Positions 1-7,707 of a stretch of DNA of 64,000 bases are shown piece after piece. Source of the stretch: JASFHF01 sp050123375 (GTDB lineage Bacteria > Pseudomonadota > Gammaproteobacteria > UBA12402). The translations under genes and the position numbers were made by a program. The notes under the pieces were generated by a model, which was not told the origin of the DNA, ran no database searches, and saw only the letters and a list, made by a program, of their open reading frames with translations. How positions within the stretch are numbered: position 1 is the first letter of the stretch; every line of letters starts with the position of its first letter. The stretch is taken from positions 1 through 64,000 of the forward strand of contig JASFHF010000005.1 in NCBI GenBank assembly GCA_050123375.1. Reading direction: 5' to 3'.

Positions 1-52
1 CATATACTTTAGCAGTTTTCATAATATCATTTCTTAAATCGTTTTCATTCAT
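1..52 (-). CDS. Partial hypothetical protein, cut by window start
   Basis: Only the first 17 codons are visible (starting MNENDLRND), read leftwards off the window edge. The ATG at 52-50 lies directly after the stop codon of the upstream repeat-protein gene, so the two are translationally linked in one leftward operon. Too little is present to assign a family. Confidence 0.5.
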   Translation of the reverse strand, partial: MNENDLRNDIMKTAKVY

Positions 53-1537
53 TTATTTCGCCACTTTTTCATTCATTTTATTATTGTATTTTCTTCTAGT
101 TGTAGTATTTTCTGTAAATGCTAAACCATCATTTACTAAATTTTTTCTGACCTTTTTCCAATCATTATCTTTAGTAATTAAATGTTTGAAAGTTTTTTTT
201 GATATGACTTCATTTTCTTTTAAAGCTTTTACTTGATTTTTAATAATTGCATATTTATCCCAAAATGTTAATTCCTCAGGTTCTAAGTTATCTTTAAAAA
301 TTTTTAAGCTATCTTTAAAATTTTTAGGATTATCCTTAGAATTTTTAAAGCTATCCTTAAAATTTTCAGGATTATCCTTAGAATTTTTAAAGCTATCCTT
401 AAAATTTTTAGGATCATCTTTAAATGTTTTTGAGTTATCCTTAAAATTAATTGAATGTTTTAAGTTATCCTTAAAATTTTCTGGGTTATCCTTAAAATTT
501 TTAGGTTTATCTTTATCTTGACTAGAAATTCCTAGTATACCTTTGGTATCACTTGTTTCTAGCTGTTTTTTATCCTTAAAATTCTCAGGCTTGCTTAGGC
601 TACTTATATTATTATCCTTAAAATTTTTAGGATTATCTTTAAAATCATTTAAAATTTCTAAGCTATACTCAGATGGTTTAAGGTTATCCTTAAAATTTTC
701 TGAGTTATCCTTAAAAAATTTTAGGTTATCCTTAAAATTTTCTGGGTTATCCTTAAAAATTTTTAGGTTATCCTTAAAATTTTCTGGGTTATCCTTAAAA
801 AATTTTAGGTTATCCTTAAAATTTTTTCTTATCTCAAAATATGGTTTCATTAATTTTATCCTTAACCAATCAAAAAAAATTGTTTTTAACATATGCAAGA
901 TTGATATTTTATCTTGCATTTCATTTTCGATAGGTGTAGTAAAATTTTTATGTTTTTTATCGTGTTTTAAAGTGTTTATTGTTATAATACTAATATCAAG
1001 CATAATACATATTAAAATAGTAACTATCTGACCTATTAAAGGTGTATCTAATCTTATTACTTCAATTAAGGTGTTATAATTTCCAATGATACTAATAGGG
1101 ACTAGTATCATTGTTATCATATTTATAACACCATAACTTTTATTAAAATATAAATATACCTGAGTCTTAATAGCAGCTACATAAAAAGTAAGTATTTGAA
1201 TAATTGTTAAAATTACTATTAAGGTAATTGATAGAAAACTAACATAAAACAATCCATATCCCATAGGTGTTAATATAATAGAAGACAGCATTAATAAAAA
1301 TAATAAAACTGTCATAAATTTAGTATTAGCTATACTTTCAAGATAATTTAATTTAGATTCTACTTTATCATGTTCTATTTTTAAATTAAAATTTTCTATT
1401 TCGTTATGTTTTAATTCAGTTTCAAACATTAAATTTTCTATTCTATTTTTTACATTTGTTTTTCTTATATCATTTTTAAATTTGTTGCAAAAATCTATTA
1501 AACTTACTACTACATTAGGTTTTTCTTTTTTATCCAT
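53..1537 (-). CDS. Multi-membrane protein with long NFKDN repeat tract
   Basis: A 494-residue protein. I prefer the ATG at 1537, which has an AAGGTG ribosome site and overlaps the stop of the preceding gene, over the ATG at 1567. Residues about 72-190 hold four or five hydrophobic segments. Residues about 235-430 are a low-complexity tract built from more than 20 copies of a unit like NFKDN(P/L)(E/K). The last 65 residues form a basic, helix-rich domain resembling a winged helix. The layout suggests membrane anchoring with a cytoplasmic DNA-binding tip on a flexible linker; that is inference. Not recognised as a named family. Confidence 0.8.
   Translation of the reverse strand: MDKKEKPNVVVSLIDFCNKFKNDIRKTNVKNRIENLMFETELKHNEIENFNLKIEHDKVESKLNYLESIANTKFMTVLLFLLMLSSIILTPMGYGLFYVSFLSITLIVILTIIQILTFYVAAIKTQVYLYFNKSYGVINMITMILVPISIIGNYNTLIEVIRLDTPLIGQIVTILICIMLDISIITINTLKHDKKHKNFTTPIENEMQDKISILHMLKTIFFDWLRIKLMKPYFEIRKNFKDNLKFFKDNPENFKDNLKIFKDNPENFKDNLKFFKDNSENFKDNLKPSEYSLEILNDFKDNPKNFKDNNISSLSKPENFKDKKQLETSDTKGILGISSQDKDKPKNFKDNPENFKDNLKHSINFKDNSKTFKDDPKNFKDSFKNSKDNPENFKDSFKNSKDNPKNFKDSLKIFKDNLEPEELTFWDKYAIIKNQVKALKENEVISKKTFKHLITKDNDWKKVRKNLVNDGLAFTENTTTRRKYNNKMNEKVAK
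290..840 (-). repeat. In-gene tandem repeat, unit TTATCCTTAAAATTTT on plus strand
   Basis: Within the membrane-protein gene the word TATCCTTAAAATTTT (and variants TATCTTTAAAATTTTT) recurs more than twenty times at spacings that are multiples of three, commonly 33 bases. The repeats keep the reading frame and encode NFKDN units, so they arose by in-frame slippage or unequal exchange. A site function for the DNA itself is possible but not shown. Confidence 0.85.
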
Positions 1538-1718
1538 TAATTTCACCTTCTTCATCATAATTGACATATGTTTCGTTATATTTGTACTTTTTTATGTCTT
1601 TAATTTCTTTGCCTTTAGTTTTATATAAGTTTTCAATAGCTTTATTATTCGTAGATTCAATAAAAAATGTCTTACTACCAGTAACAAAAGCAAATAGAGC
1701 TTTTATTGTTTTTTTCAT
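1530..1718 (-). CDS. Small hypothetical protein, 62 aa
   Basis: Starts at 1718 inside the stop of the upstream 50-aa gene (ATGA overlap) and ends within the start region of the membrane repeat protein, so three genes are tightly coupled. The sequence (MKKTIKALFAFVTGSKTFF...) begins with a short hydrophobic patch followed by a charged tail. No family recognised. Confidence 0.6.
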   Translation of the reverse strand: MKKTIKALFAFVTGSKTFFIESTNNKAIENLYKTKGKEIKDIKKYKYNETYVNYDEEGEING

Positions 1719-1867
1719 TCCTTAACACCTTCCTTTTTTTTACCTATACTACTTAATAAATGTCTATAAGCTTCAGCCTTAGTAGTTAAATTATTTTTCC
1801 TTTGATATTCAACAATATTATCCTGTTGATCTTTAGTAATTCTTATCAACTCTTTTATAAGTTTCAT
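1715..1867 (-). CDS. Small ribbon-helix-helix-like protein, 50 aa
   Basis: First gene of the leftward operon, with ribosome site GAAAGGAAG ahead of the ATG at 1867. The sequence MKLIKELIRITKDQQDNIVE is followed by helices containing TTKAEAYRHLLSS, a pattern typical of short ribbon-helix-helix DNA-binding proteins (a beta-strand, then two helices). It faces an intergenic region with TTGCTAGG repeats and could be an autoregulator of the divergent promoters; this is inference. Confidence 0.65.
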   Translation of the reverse strand: MKLIKELIRITKDQQDNIVEYQRKNNLTTKAEAYRHLLSSIGKKKEGVKE

Positions 1868-1981
1868 TAAATACACTTCCTTTCTTCATAATAATTATCA
1901 ACCTCTTTATGCATCCTGTCTTAGCTTCCTTCTTTTCTTTAATTTTATAGTATAACTAATGTATATCTAAAATATATCTAA

Positions 1982-2011
1982 AATATATCATATATATAAG
2001 TCATGTGTCAA
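1982..2011 (-). promoter_or_regulatory. Candidate leftward promoter
   Basis: On the minus strand TTGACA (2011-2006) is followed after 18 bases by TATATT (1987-1982), upstream of the 50-aa gene. It lacks the TGTAA spacer word of the phage's main promoter class. Confidence 0.45.
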
Positions 2012-2049
2012 CTTAAAAACAATTAGTAAAGGAATATAAATTTAATTTT

Positions 2050-2125
2050 TTTGCTAGGTTTAAAAATTCTTGCTAGGATATTGAAATTGCATCTAGCAAA
2101 GCTTTTTATTCTTTGCTAGGTTTAA
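2050..2125. promoter_or_regulatory. TTGCTAGG repeat cluster, possible operator
   Basis: TTTGCTAGGTTTAA occurs twice (2050 and 2112), with TTGCTAGGAT at 2070 and the inverted form ATCTAGCAA at 2091. The array lies between divergent leftward and rightward promoters and beside a small ribbon-helix-helix gene. The 2070 and 2091 copies can also pair as a 7-bp hairpin followed by a T-run, so a terminator is the alternative. Confidence 0.5.
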
Positions 2126-2177
2126 TTTTACAATGAATCTAGTAAAAACATCAATTTACATTATTTTTACAAAATAC

Positions 2178-2206
2178 TTGACATACTGTAATTATTGTAA
2201 TAATAT
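2178..2206 (+). promoter_or_regulatory. Promoter, TGTAA class
   Basis: TTGACA, 17-bp spacer, TAATAT, with TGTAA at positions 10-14 counted from the first T of the -35 box. It drives the rightward genes from 2239. A TTTACATTATTT block lies just upstream, also seen before the promoters at 3853 and 8468. Confidence 0.8.
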
Positions 2207-2238
2207 TATATTACTAACAATACAAAGGAGGATTTAAG

Positions 2239-2766
2239 ATGAATAAGACAATTAAATTTTATTATCAATTTATACCACCATGTAATTGGTATAGTAATTG
2301 CAGAATGATATTAAAAGATAATTCATGGAATGAAGTTAGAAAACAAGTAATAAAAGAACATGATAATAAATGTTATTGGTGTAATGAAAAAATGAAAGGA
2401 TTACATTGTCATGAAGTATTTGTATTTGAAAATGATATACAAGTATTAAAAGAATTTATACCATTATGTCCTACATGTCATGAAGCTACACATATACGGC
2501 AAACAGTTTTTAAATATTCTAATATACCAGATTATATTGAAAAGCATATAAAAAAGATTACAAATAAATCATGTAAAAGAGATATTTGTAATTTTATAAA
2601 AGATGTAAGAAAAGATTTAAAAAAATATATGTTAGATTTATCTTATGTAGTTAAATATGCTAAAGAAAAAAATATACCTTTAGAATCTGATTTTAAAAAA
2701 TTAGATAAATATAATATAAAAAACTATATAAAATTAAAACCATTTAATTTTAGCAATTCTTATTAA
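2239..2766 (+). CDS. HNH-type zinc-binding protein
   Basis: A 175-residue protein starting ATG after AAAGGAGG. Residues about 45-95 carry CYWC, LHCHEV, then CPTCHEATH, which is two CxxC zinc knuckles framing the H-E...H-x3-H pattern of HNH endonucleases. Such stand-alone phage HNH proteins nick or cut DNA. The region after residue 95 is lysine- and tyrosine-rich and not recognised. First gene after the 2178 promoter. Confidence 0.7.
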   Translation: MNKTIKFYYQFIPPCNWYSNCRMILKDNSWNEVRKQVIKEHDNKCYWCNEKMKGLHCHEVFVFENDIQVLKEFIPLCPTCHEATHIRQTVFKYSNIPDYIEKHIKKITNKSCKRDICNFIKDVRKDLKKYMLDLSYVVKYAKEKNIPLESDFKKLDKYNIKNYIKLKPFNFSNSY

Positions 2767-2785
2767 AAATGAAGGAGAAAAAAAG

Positions 2786-3184
2786 ATGAATGAAACAATA
2801 AAAAAGATAATGAAATTATTAGAAAAAATGACACCTGAGCAACAAAAGAATGAATTGTTCAGGTTAGAACATAAGAATAAAGTAAATTGTGTAATATACT
2901 TAGAAGTTTTGAATAATGGTAAATTAAAAATATATGAGATAATGGAACAGCCTTGGATTGAATATGATATGTGGAACGACATAAATGATGAAGTTGAGAA
3001 ATTAAAAAAATCAGGAATTGATATAACTAATAGCAATGTAATATTATTATATTCATGTTCAGTAACTGAGGATTTTGATTATTACTTAAATTTAGTAGAT
3101 TATTATATTATAGAAAAAAATATTGATGAGGATTATACATTAGAAGACATAGAAGAAGATGAACTTCCAGATAAATATTTATAA
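2786..3184 (+). CDS. Hypothetical acidic protein, 132 aa
   Basis: Starts ATG after GAAGGAG. Soluble, with an acidic C-terminal third (YTLEDIEEDELPDKYL at the end). No motif recognised. Lies between the HNH gene and the Acb2-like gene in the same early operon. Confidence 0.75.
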   Translation: MNETIKKIMKLLEKMTPEQQKNELFRLEHKNKVNCVIYLEVLNNGKLKIYEIMEQPWIEYDMWNDINDEVEKLKKSGIDITNSNVILLYSCSVTEDFDYYLNLVDYYIIEKNIDEDYTLEDIEEDELPDKYL

Positions 3185-3226
3185 AAAAGATTAAAAGAAT
3201 AATGAAAACAATAAAGGAGTGATAAT

Positions 3227-3463
3227 ATGGCATATAGAGAAATGACATTACAAGAAAAAATAGAAGAATTAAATGAAAGTTTTACAAATAAATCTCCTAG
3301 TGAAGAACAGATTCAAAAGATTGAAAGTATCAGGAAGAGTTATAAAAAAACTGGTGAAACTATTTTAAGAAATTGCCCTAATTCACGTAATTTATCTATT
3401 GCTGTAACAGCTTTAGAAGAAAGTCTTCATAGGGCAATAAAAAGTATAATATTAGGAAAATAG
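3227..3463 (+). CDS. acb2: Acb2/Tad1-hairpin-like anti-CBASS nucleotide sponge
   Basis: A 78-residue protein. Residues about 22-77 match the Acb2 hairpin pattern: an S-E-E-Q...I-x2-IR start, a helix, then CPNSRNLSIAVTALEESL and a final helix (RAIKSIIL). Known Acb2 proteins are small helical hexamers that bind cyclic di- and trinucleotides and so shut off CBASS, and in some cases Thoeris, defence. The position in a cluster of small early genes fits an anti-defence role. Assignment is from motif memory; a profile search would settle it. Confidence 0.75.
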   Translation: MAYREMTLQEKIEELNESFTNKSPSEEQIQKIESIRKSYKKTGETILRNCPNSRNLSIAVTALEESLHRAIKSIILGK

Positions 3464-3478
3464 AAAGGAAAAAATATT

Positions 3479-3664
3479 ATGGGTTGGTGTGCAATTGATT
3501 TTTGTAATGATGTGTGGAGTTTATTTAAAAAATATGTACCTAAAAAGCAGCAAAAAAGAGTAGCTAAAAAGCTAATTGAAATGTTCGAGGAATATGATAT
3601 GGACGATATGTGTGGAGATTCAGAAGTAGAAATTGATGCAGATATTAAATATAAAGATGGATAA
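3479..3664 (+). CDS. Hypothetical protein, 61 aa
   Basis: Starts ATG after GAAAGGAAA. Helical, with a basic middle (KKQQKRVAKKLIEMF) and an acidic end. Similar short proteins beginning MGWC are familiar from other phages but have no known role. Its stop overlaps the start of the next gene by 8 bases. Confidence 0.7.
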   Translation: MGWCAIDFCNDVWSLFKKYVPKKQQKRVAKKLIEMFEEYDMDDMCGDSEVEIDADIKYKDG

Positions 3665-3827
3665 GAAATCTAAAGAAACAATATTAACTTTTGTAATTGT
3701 TGTATTATCTGCAACAATTACTTTTATATCGCCATATAAAACTTATATTCCTGTGTATATGATTATCTTGATATGTAGTAGATTGTTAGCAAAAATTATA
3801 TTGTTTTTTAAGTACTATAATAAATAA
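3657..3827 (+). CDS. Small two-helix membrane protein, 56 aa
   Basis: Start chosen at the ATG overlapping the preceding stop (3657). Residues about 8-27 and 31-50 are hydrophobic, giving two transmembrane helices with lysines at both ends. Function unknown; last gene before the 3853 promoter. Confidence 0.65.
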   Translation: MDKKSKETILTFVIVVLSATITFISPYKTYIPVYMIILICSRLLAKIILFFKYYNK

Positions 3828-3852
3828 TAATTTACATTATTTTAATAAATAA

Positions 3853-3881
3853 TTGACATTCTGTAATTATTATAATAATAT
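3853..3881 (+). promoter_or_regulatory. Promoter, TGTAA class
   Basis: TTGACA, 17-bp spacer with TGTAA at positions 10-14, TAATAT. Nearly identical to the 2178 promoter, including the upstream TTTACATTATTTT block. Confidence 0.8.
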
Positions 3882-3944
3882 AATATTATTAAAAATATAT
3901 ATGTAATAATAAAAGTATAACATATATAAGAGAAGGTGATTAAA

Positions 3945-4160
3945 ATGAGAGAATTTGTAAGTCAAAAAAAAGGAAATCGCTATAGTACGACAAAAAATAA
4001 ATATTGGTTAGAAAGTTGTCCAGTATGCAATAGTGAATTATTGTGGAATGGTTATAATGATAACGAAGTAAGTAGTTTAGTGATGAAAAAAAGTATATCA
4101 TTTGATATAAAAATCGAATATTGCGAAAAATGCGACGATTACTATGTTTGTATAGTATAA
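3945..4160 (+). CDS. Small zinc-ribbon protein, 71 aa
   Basis: ATG at 3945 with ribosome site AGAAGGTG; a GTG at 3936 lies inside that site and is unlikely. CPVC and CEKC about 40 residues apart form a two-knuckle zinc ribbon. Function unknown. Confidence 0.7.
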   Translation: MREFVSQKKGNRYSTTKNKYWLESCPVCNSELLWNGYNDNEVSSLVMKKSISFDIKIEYCEKCDDYYVCIV

Positions 4161-4174
4161 GGAGGATTAAAAAG

Positions 4175-4555
4175 ATGAATAAAAAAATTAGAGATATAAT
4201 AATAGCTTATGACCATGATCATGCAAGGATTATTTCATGCCATAATCATGTAAATATAAGGAAAGCAATAGTATTCAGGCATCATGGGGAATCATCGGAT
4301 TGTTTGAATGTTAAAGAAAATTTTACATATCCTAATCCTAGATTAAATTCACAATTTCAACAATTAAAAGGGTATTCTGGAATATTTTGTTTCCATTTTG
4401 AACATTCAACATGTGAAATAATAGATACACCTAGATTATGTGAATTGATTTATGATTTATTAACAGCTTATGATGTTAAATATCGCATTTTAGCAGATGA
4501 AACATTTGCTAGATTATTATCAAAAGTATCAAAAGATATTGTAAAGAAAGGATGA
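4175..4555 (+). CDS. Histidine-rich hypothetical protein, 126 aa
   Basis: Starts at 4175 after AAGGAGG. The first third is rich in histidine (DHDHARIISCHNHVN, FRHHGE). No catalytic signature recognised; metal binding is possible. Within the 3853 operon. Confidence 0.7.
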   Translation: MNKKIRDIIIAYDHDHARIISCHNHVNIRKAIVFRHHGESSDCLNVKENFTYPNPRLNSQFQQLKGYSGIFCFHFEHSTCEIIDTPRLCELIYDLLTAYDVKYRILADETFARLLSKVSKDIVKKG

Positions 4556-4560
4556 TAAAA

Positions 4561-4806
4561 ATGAGAGAATTTAAACAAGCAATGTTAAACTTAGAAAAAG
4601 CTAAAGAAGAATATAGCAGACAATATTCAAAATTAACAGGTGAAATAAAAGAAATAATTGATAGTTATAGAATATCACAACGAGACGACCCTGAGTATCC
4701 AACATTATGCCCAGGAACACAAACTATATGTGATTTTGACATGATACATGTCCATGAAATAGATAACATAGTAAAAGAGATAATGGAACTGCTTACAGAA
4801 AACTAA
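4561..4806 (+). CDS. Hypothetical helical protein, 81 aa
   Basis: Start ATG at 4561 after AAAGGATG. Predicted helical, charged; includes a conserved-looking segment YPTLCPGTQTICDFD. Last gene before a terminator hairpin at 4805. Confidence 0.7.
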   Translation: MREFKQAMLNLEKAKEEYSRQYSKLTGEIKEIIDSYRISQRDDPEYPTLCPGTQTICDFDMIHVHEIDNIVKEIMELLTEN

Positions 4807-4829
4807 AAGAGAGTTATCTCTCTTTTTTA
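4805..4829 (+). terminator. Intrinsic terminator
   Basis: AAAGAGAG pairs with CTCTCTTT around a TTAT loop and is followed by a T-run. It directly follows the stop at 4806 and precedes the 4831 promoter. Confidence 0.8.
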
Positions 4830-4830
4830 T

Positions 4831-4859
4831 TTGACTTAGTGTAAAATAAGTAATATAAT
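4831..4859 (+). promoter_or_regulatory. Promoter, TGTAA class
   Basis: TTGACT, 17-bp spacer with TGTAA at positions 10-14, TATAAT. Sits between a terminator and the small zinc-finger gene at 4893. Confidence 0.8.
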
Positions 4860-4892
4860 GTAATTACTAAAAATATAAAGGAGATTAAAAGT

Positions 4893-5051
4893 ATGAAGAA
4901 TAAACAAAATGCAATAAACAGTTCGAAGAATTCAAAAAAGAAAAAATATAATTTTTGTAAATATTGTGGTACATTTACAAAAGACACAGTAAAACAATGG
5001 TGTACTAATTTACATCATGAGTTCAATAAAAAACATTATAAAGGAGATTGA
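4893..5051 (+). CDS. Small zinc-finger protein, 52 aa
   Basis: ATG at 4893 after AAAGGAG. A lysine- and asparagine-rich N-terminus is followed by CKYCG, then WCTNLHHEF, giving a C-x2-C...C...H-H zinc-binding pattern. First gene behind the 4831 promoter. Function unknown. Confidence 0.65.
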   Translation: MKNKQNAINSSKNSKKKKYNFCKYCGTFTKDTVKQWCTNLHHEFNKKHYKGD

Positions 5052-5053
5052 TA

Positions 5054-5308
5054 ATGGATAAAAGTAAAGAAATAATGAAAATAATAATAGATAACCTTGA
5101 GTTATCTATGGATATTTTAACAGAGAATAAACATTATAAAGCTGCTGAAAGTATCGAAAAAGCTATATATCATTTAAATAATGATAAAATAGCAAAAGAA
5201 CTTGAAGAATCAACAAAAATGGAAGCATTAAAAGATTTTGGAGAATCAATGAAAATGAGTATTATTGAAGATTTAAAAGAATCGGGGGAATCAAAAGTTG
5301 AAATATAA
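5054..5308 (+). CDS. Hypothetical helical protein, 84 aa
   Basis: ATG at 5054, spaced 7 bases from AAGGAG. Almost entirely charged helix, likely a helical bundle or coiled coil. Its end overlaps the next gene by 11 bases, suggesting coupled translation with the RuvC-like protein. Confidence 0.7.
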   Translation: MDKSKEIMKIIIDNLELSMDILTENKHYKAAESIEKAIYHLNNDKIAKELEESTKMEALKDFGESMKMSIIEDLKESGESKVEI

Positions 5309-5723
5309 TAAATTTATACATAGTTTTGACCCAGGAGAATCTACTGGATATATAAGATTCAATAAACAACAAGGTATTATAGAGTCCATGCAAATTTTAT
5401 TTAATTACAAAGATATTAATATTGCATTAGAAACTGTAGGACCTGGTGATATCATTATATTTGAAAAAAACGTAGGAAAAATGACTACTCAAGATCAATT
5501 TGACATGTGTAAAAAAGTAGGTTATATAGAAGGATATTGTGAAGTTAATAAGTTAAATTATTATCAAAATCCACCGTCTTTAAGACGCGGATTCAGGAAA
5601 ATAGCAGAAAAATATATAAAAAGTAATTTTGATAAAGATTCATATAAAGTGCATAATATTGATGCTTTTGCCCATATACTGTGGTACTTAAATAAACATG
5701 AAGGGATTGAAAAATTCAGATGA
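5298..5723 (+). CDS. RuvC-like resolvase/RNase H-fold nuclease
   Basis: A 141-residue protein with a TTG start and GGGGGAA ribosome site. N-terminal SFDPGESTGYIRF matches the first strand and catalytic Asp of RuvC-like nucleases (DPG-x-T/S-G). The C-terminal VHNIDAFAHILWYL supplies the last catalytic acidic residue in the typical D-A-x-A-x-x-x-W context, and IIFEKN the middle acidic residue. Likely cleaves branched DNA during replication or before packaging. Confidence 0.75.
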   Translation: MKYNKFIHSFDPGESTGYIRFNKQQGIIESMQILFNYKDINIALETVGPGDIIIFEKNVGKMTTQDQFDMCKKVGYIEGYCEVNKLNYYQNPPSLRRGFRKIAEKYIKSNFDKDSYKVHNIDAFAHILWYLNKHEGIEKFR

Positions 5724-5752
5724 TTAATTTTAGAAAAGGAGAATAAAAAATA

Positions 5753-5998
5753 ATGAAATTTTTTATATTTTACTGGATAATAGGTTTAATACTAGGATAT
5801 ATTTTAATACCTAAAGCAACTAAAAAATTAAAAAAAGAACATGAAGGATATAGAGATTTTTTTTCAAGATTTGTACAAGATTATGGAGATAATATAATTA
5901 TTCTCATGATACCGATATTAATAGTATCCTTCATATATCCCTTTATACTTATGTCATCTTTAATAAAAAAAATAAGAGGGAAAGGAGTAAATAAATAA
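5753..5998 (+). CDS. Membrane protein, 81 aa
   Basis: Two hydrophobic segments (residues about 2-19 and 47-70) flank a charged central loop. The stop codon overlaps the start of the helicase gene. Function unknown. Confidence 0.7.
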   Translation: MKFFIFYWIIGLILGYILIPKATKKLKKEHEGYRDFFSRFVQDYGDNIIILMIPILIVSFIYPFILMSSLIKKIRGKGVNK

Positions 5999-7653
5999 TG
6001 CATATATCAATCAAAAGAAAAAGATTATATATAGAATCTGATAATTTAAATAATATCGAGTCTCACCAATTAATCGGTTGGACTCCTAATTATCTTAAGG
6101 GATATGCCAGTATGAATCTAGATATACAGGCTCTTTGTAATCTTCTCAAACAAACATCTGAAAAACCAAACGCTACAGAAGAAGTAAAAACATGGTATAA
6201 ACAGGAAATTGAGAAAAATAAATTAGCTCTAAATCAAAAAAGAGCTAATTTTGATAATTTAAATAAAGAATTAAAAGAATATCAGTTAGAAGCAATAAAC
6301 TACTTTTTAAATATGAGAAATTGCATCATAGGTTACGACATGGGTTTGGGAAAAACACTAATAGGTATCAATTGCATTAAAGCAATAAAAGCATACAAAA
6401 CGATGATAGTATGCCCAAGTTACCTTAAATATTCATGGGGTAAAGAAATTAAAAAATGGTCACCTAAACTTACTTATACTATTATTGATGGTACACCAGA
6501 ACAAAAGGAACAACAGTTCAAAGAACACCAGGAACAAAAGAGGATTATCTTAATAATTAACTATGAACAAATAAGGGTAAAAACTAAGAAAAATGGTAAG
6601 GTAATAGAAATTAATGTACATGAGTATATCCAGAAGACTAAATTTGACCTGGTAATTTGGGATGAAGCGCATAGATTAAAAAGCAGAGATAGTCAAATAT
6701 CTAAAGGTGCTTATGCTATTAATGCCCAAAATAAACTTATGCTCACAGGTACGCCAATAGCTAAAAATTCTGGTGAAATTTATAATCCTTTGAAAATATT
6801 AGATAGGCAAAGATTTACAAGCTATTGGACTTTTGTTAAGTATTATTGTCATGTATATGAGGGTTTTAAAGGTCTTGATGTAGGTCATGTTATAAGACCT
6901 AAAGAATTTAAAAACTTATTAAATAGATATATGATCAGGAAGTTGAAAGAAGATGTAGCAAAAGAATTACCTGATAAAGTTTATATAAATATTCCAGTTT
7001 ATATGAATGACAAGCAAACCAAATATTATAATGATGCACTAGAAGACTATTTAAATCCATCAGGAGACATAATTGAATCAGATGTAGAAAAGTTTATTAG
7101 GATATGTCAGATTACTCAAAATCCTGTAATTTTAGGCGGACATGATGTATCTTGTGTAAAAGATGCAGTTATAAATTTATGTGAAGATATAAAAGAACAA
7201 AGGATGATAGTAGCATGTACATATATAGAAATGTCTAAGAATATTCAAAAATCATTGGAAAATAAATATCCTGAAAGAAATGTGTATCTTATAAATTCAC
7301 AAGTAAGAAATAGACATGAAATAGTAGAAAAATTCAAAGAAGATGATACTGCAATTTTAGTAACTACTATTAAATGTTTGGCCGAAGGAGCAAATCTTGA
7401 TTGCTGTGATTACATTATCTATGCTGATATTGAGTGGAATTGGGGAGTCAATCTACAATTTGAAAACAGGATTCACAGGATGACCAGTACCAGAACAAAA
7501 TTTTATTACTTCATAATAGTAGAAAAAACAGTACATCAATATAAACACAATAAAATAATGAATGAAAGTAAAAGTGCTAAAGCTGCTCTAGGTGATTCAG
7601 ATTCAAAAGTAATCAAAAGAATCATGAAAGACTTTAGAAAGGAGTTGTCATAA
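5998..7653 (+). CDS. SNF2-family DEAH helicase
   Basis: A 551-residue superfamily 2 ATPase. Walker A DMGLGKT near residue 115, motif Ia MIVCPSYLKYSW, motif II DEAH near 221, motif III LMLTGTPIAK, and a C-terminal RecA-like domain with TTIKCLAEGANLDCC and the final NRIHRM. These are SNF2-type features. Phage SNF2 helicases usually lie with replication or recombination genes, as here between a RuvC-like nuclease and the antirepressor. The start overlaps the preceding stop. Confidence 0.9.
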   Translation: MHISIKRKRLYIESDNLNNIESHQLIGWTPNYLKGYASMNLDIQALCNLLKQTSEKPNATEEVKTWYKQEIEKNKLALNQKRANFDNLNKELKEYQLEAINYFLNMRNCIIGYDMGLGKTLIGINCIKAIKAYKTMIVCPSYLKYSWGKEIKKWSPKLTYTIIDGTPEQKEQQFKEHQEQKRIILIINYEQIRVKTKKNGKVIEINVHEYIQKTKFDLVIWDEAHRLKSRDSQISKGAYAINAQNKLMLTGTPIAKNSGEIYNPLKILDRQRFTSYWTFVKYYCHVYEGFKGLDVGHVIRPKEFKNLLNRYMIRKLKEDVAKELPDKVYINIPVYMNDKQTKYYNDALEDYLNPSGDIIESDVEKFIRICQITQNPVILGGHDVSCVKDAVINLCEDIKEQRMIVACTYIEMSKNIQKSLENKYPERNVYLINSQVRNRHEIVEKFKEDDTAILVTTIKCLAEGANLDCCDYIIYADIEWNWGVNLQFENRIHRMTSTRTKFYYFIIVEKTVHQYKHNKIMNESKSAKAALGDSDSKVIKRIMKDFRKELS

Positions 7654-7707
7654 TTTATACTTTATACTATAATATGTTTAAACATAAATATGAAAGAAGG
7701 TATAAAT

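Noticed and set aside
290..840. Regular repeats suggesting a CRISPR array
   Set aside because: Repeats are in frame, encode peptide units, have no constant spacer length or unique spacers, and no cas genes are near.
543..1031. 162-aa plus-strand ORF opposite the repeat membrane protein
   Set aside because: Its repeats (LSLKFSG) are simply the antisense reading of the NFKDN repeats; no ribosome site or promoter.
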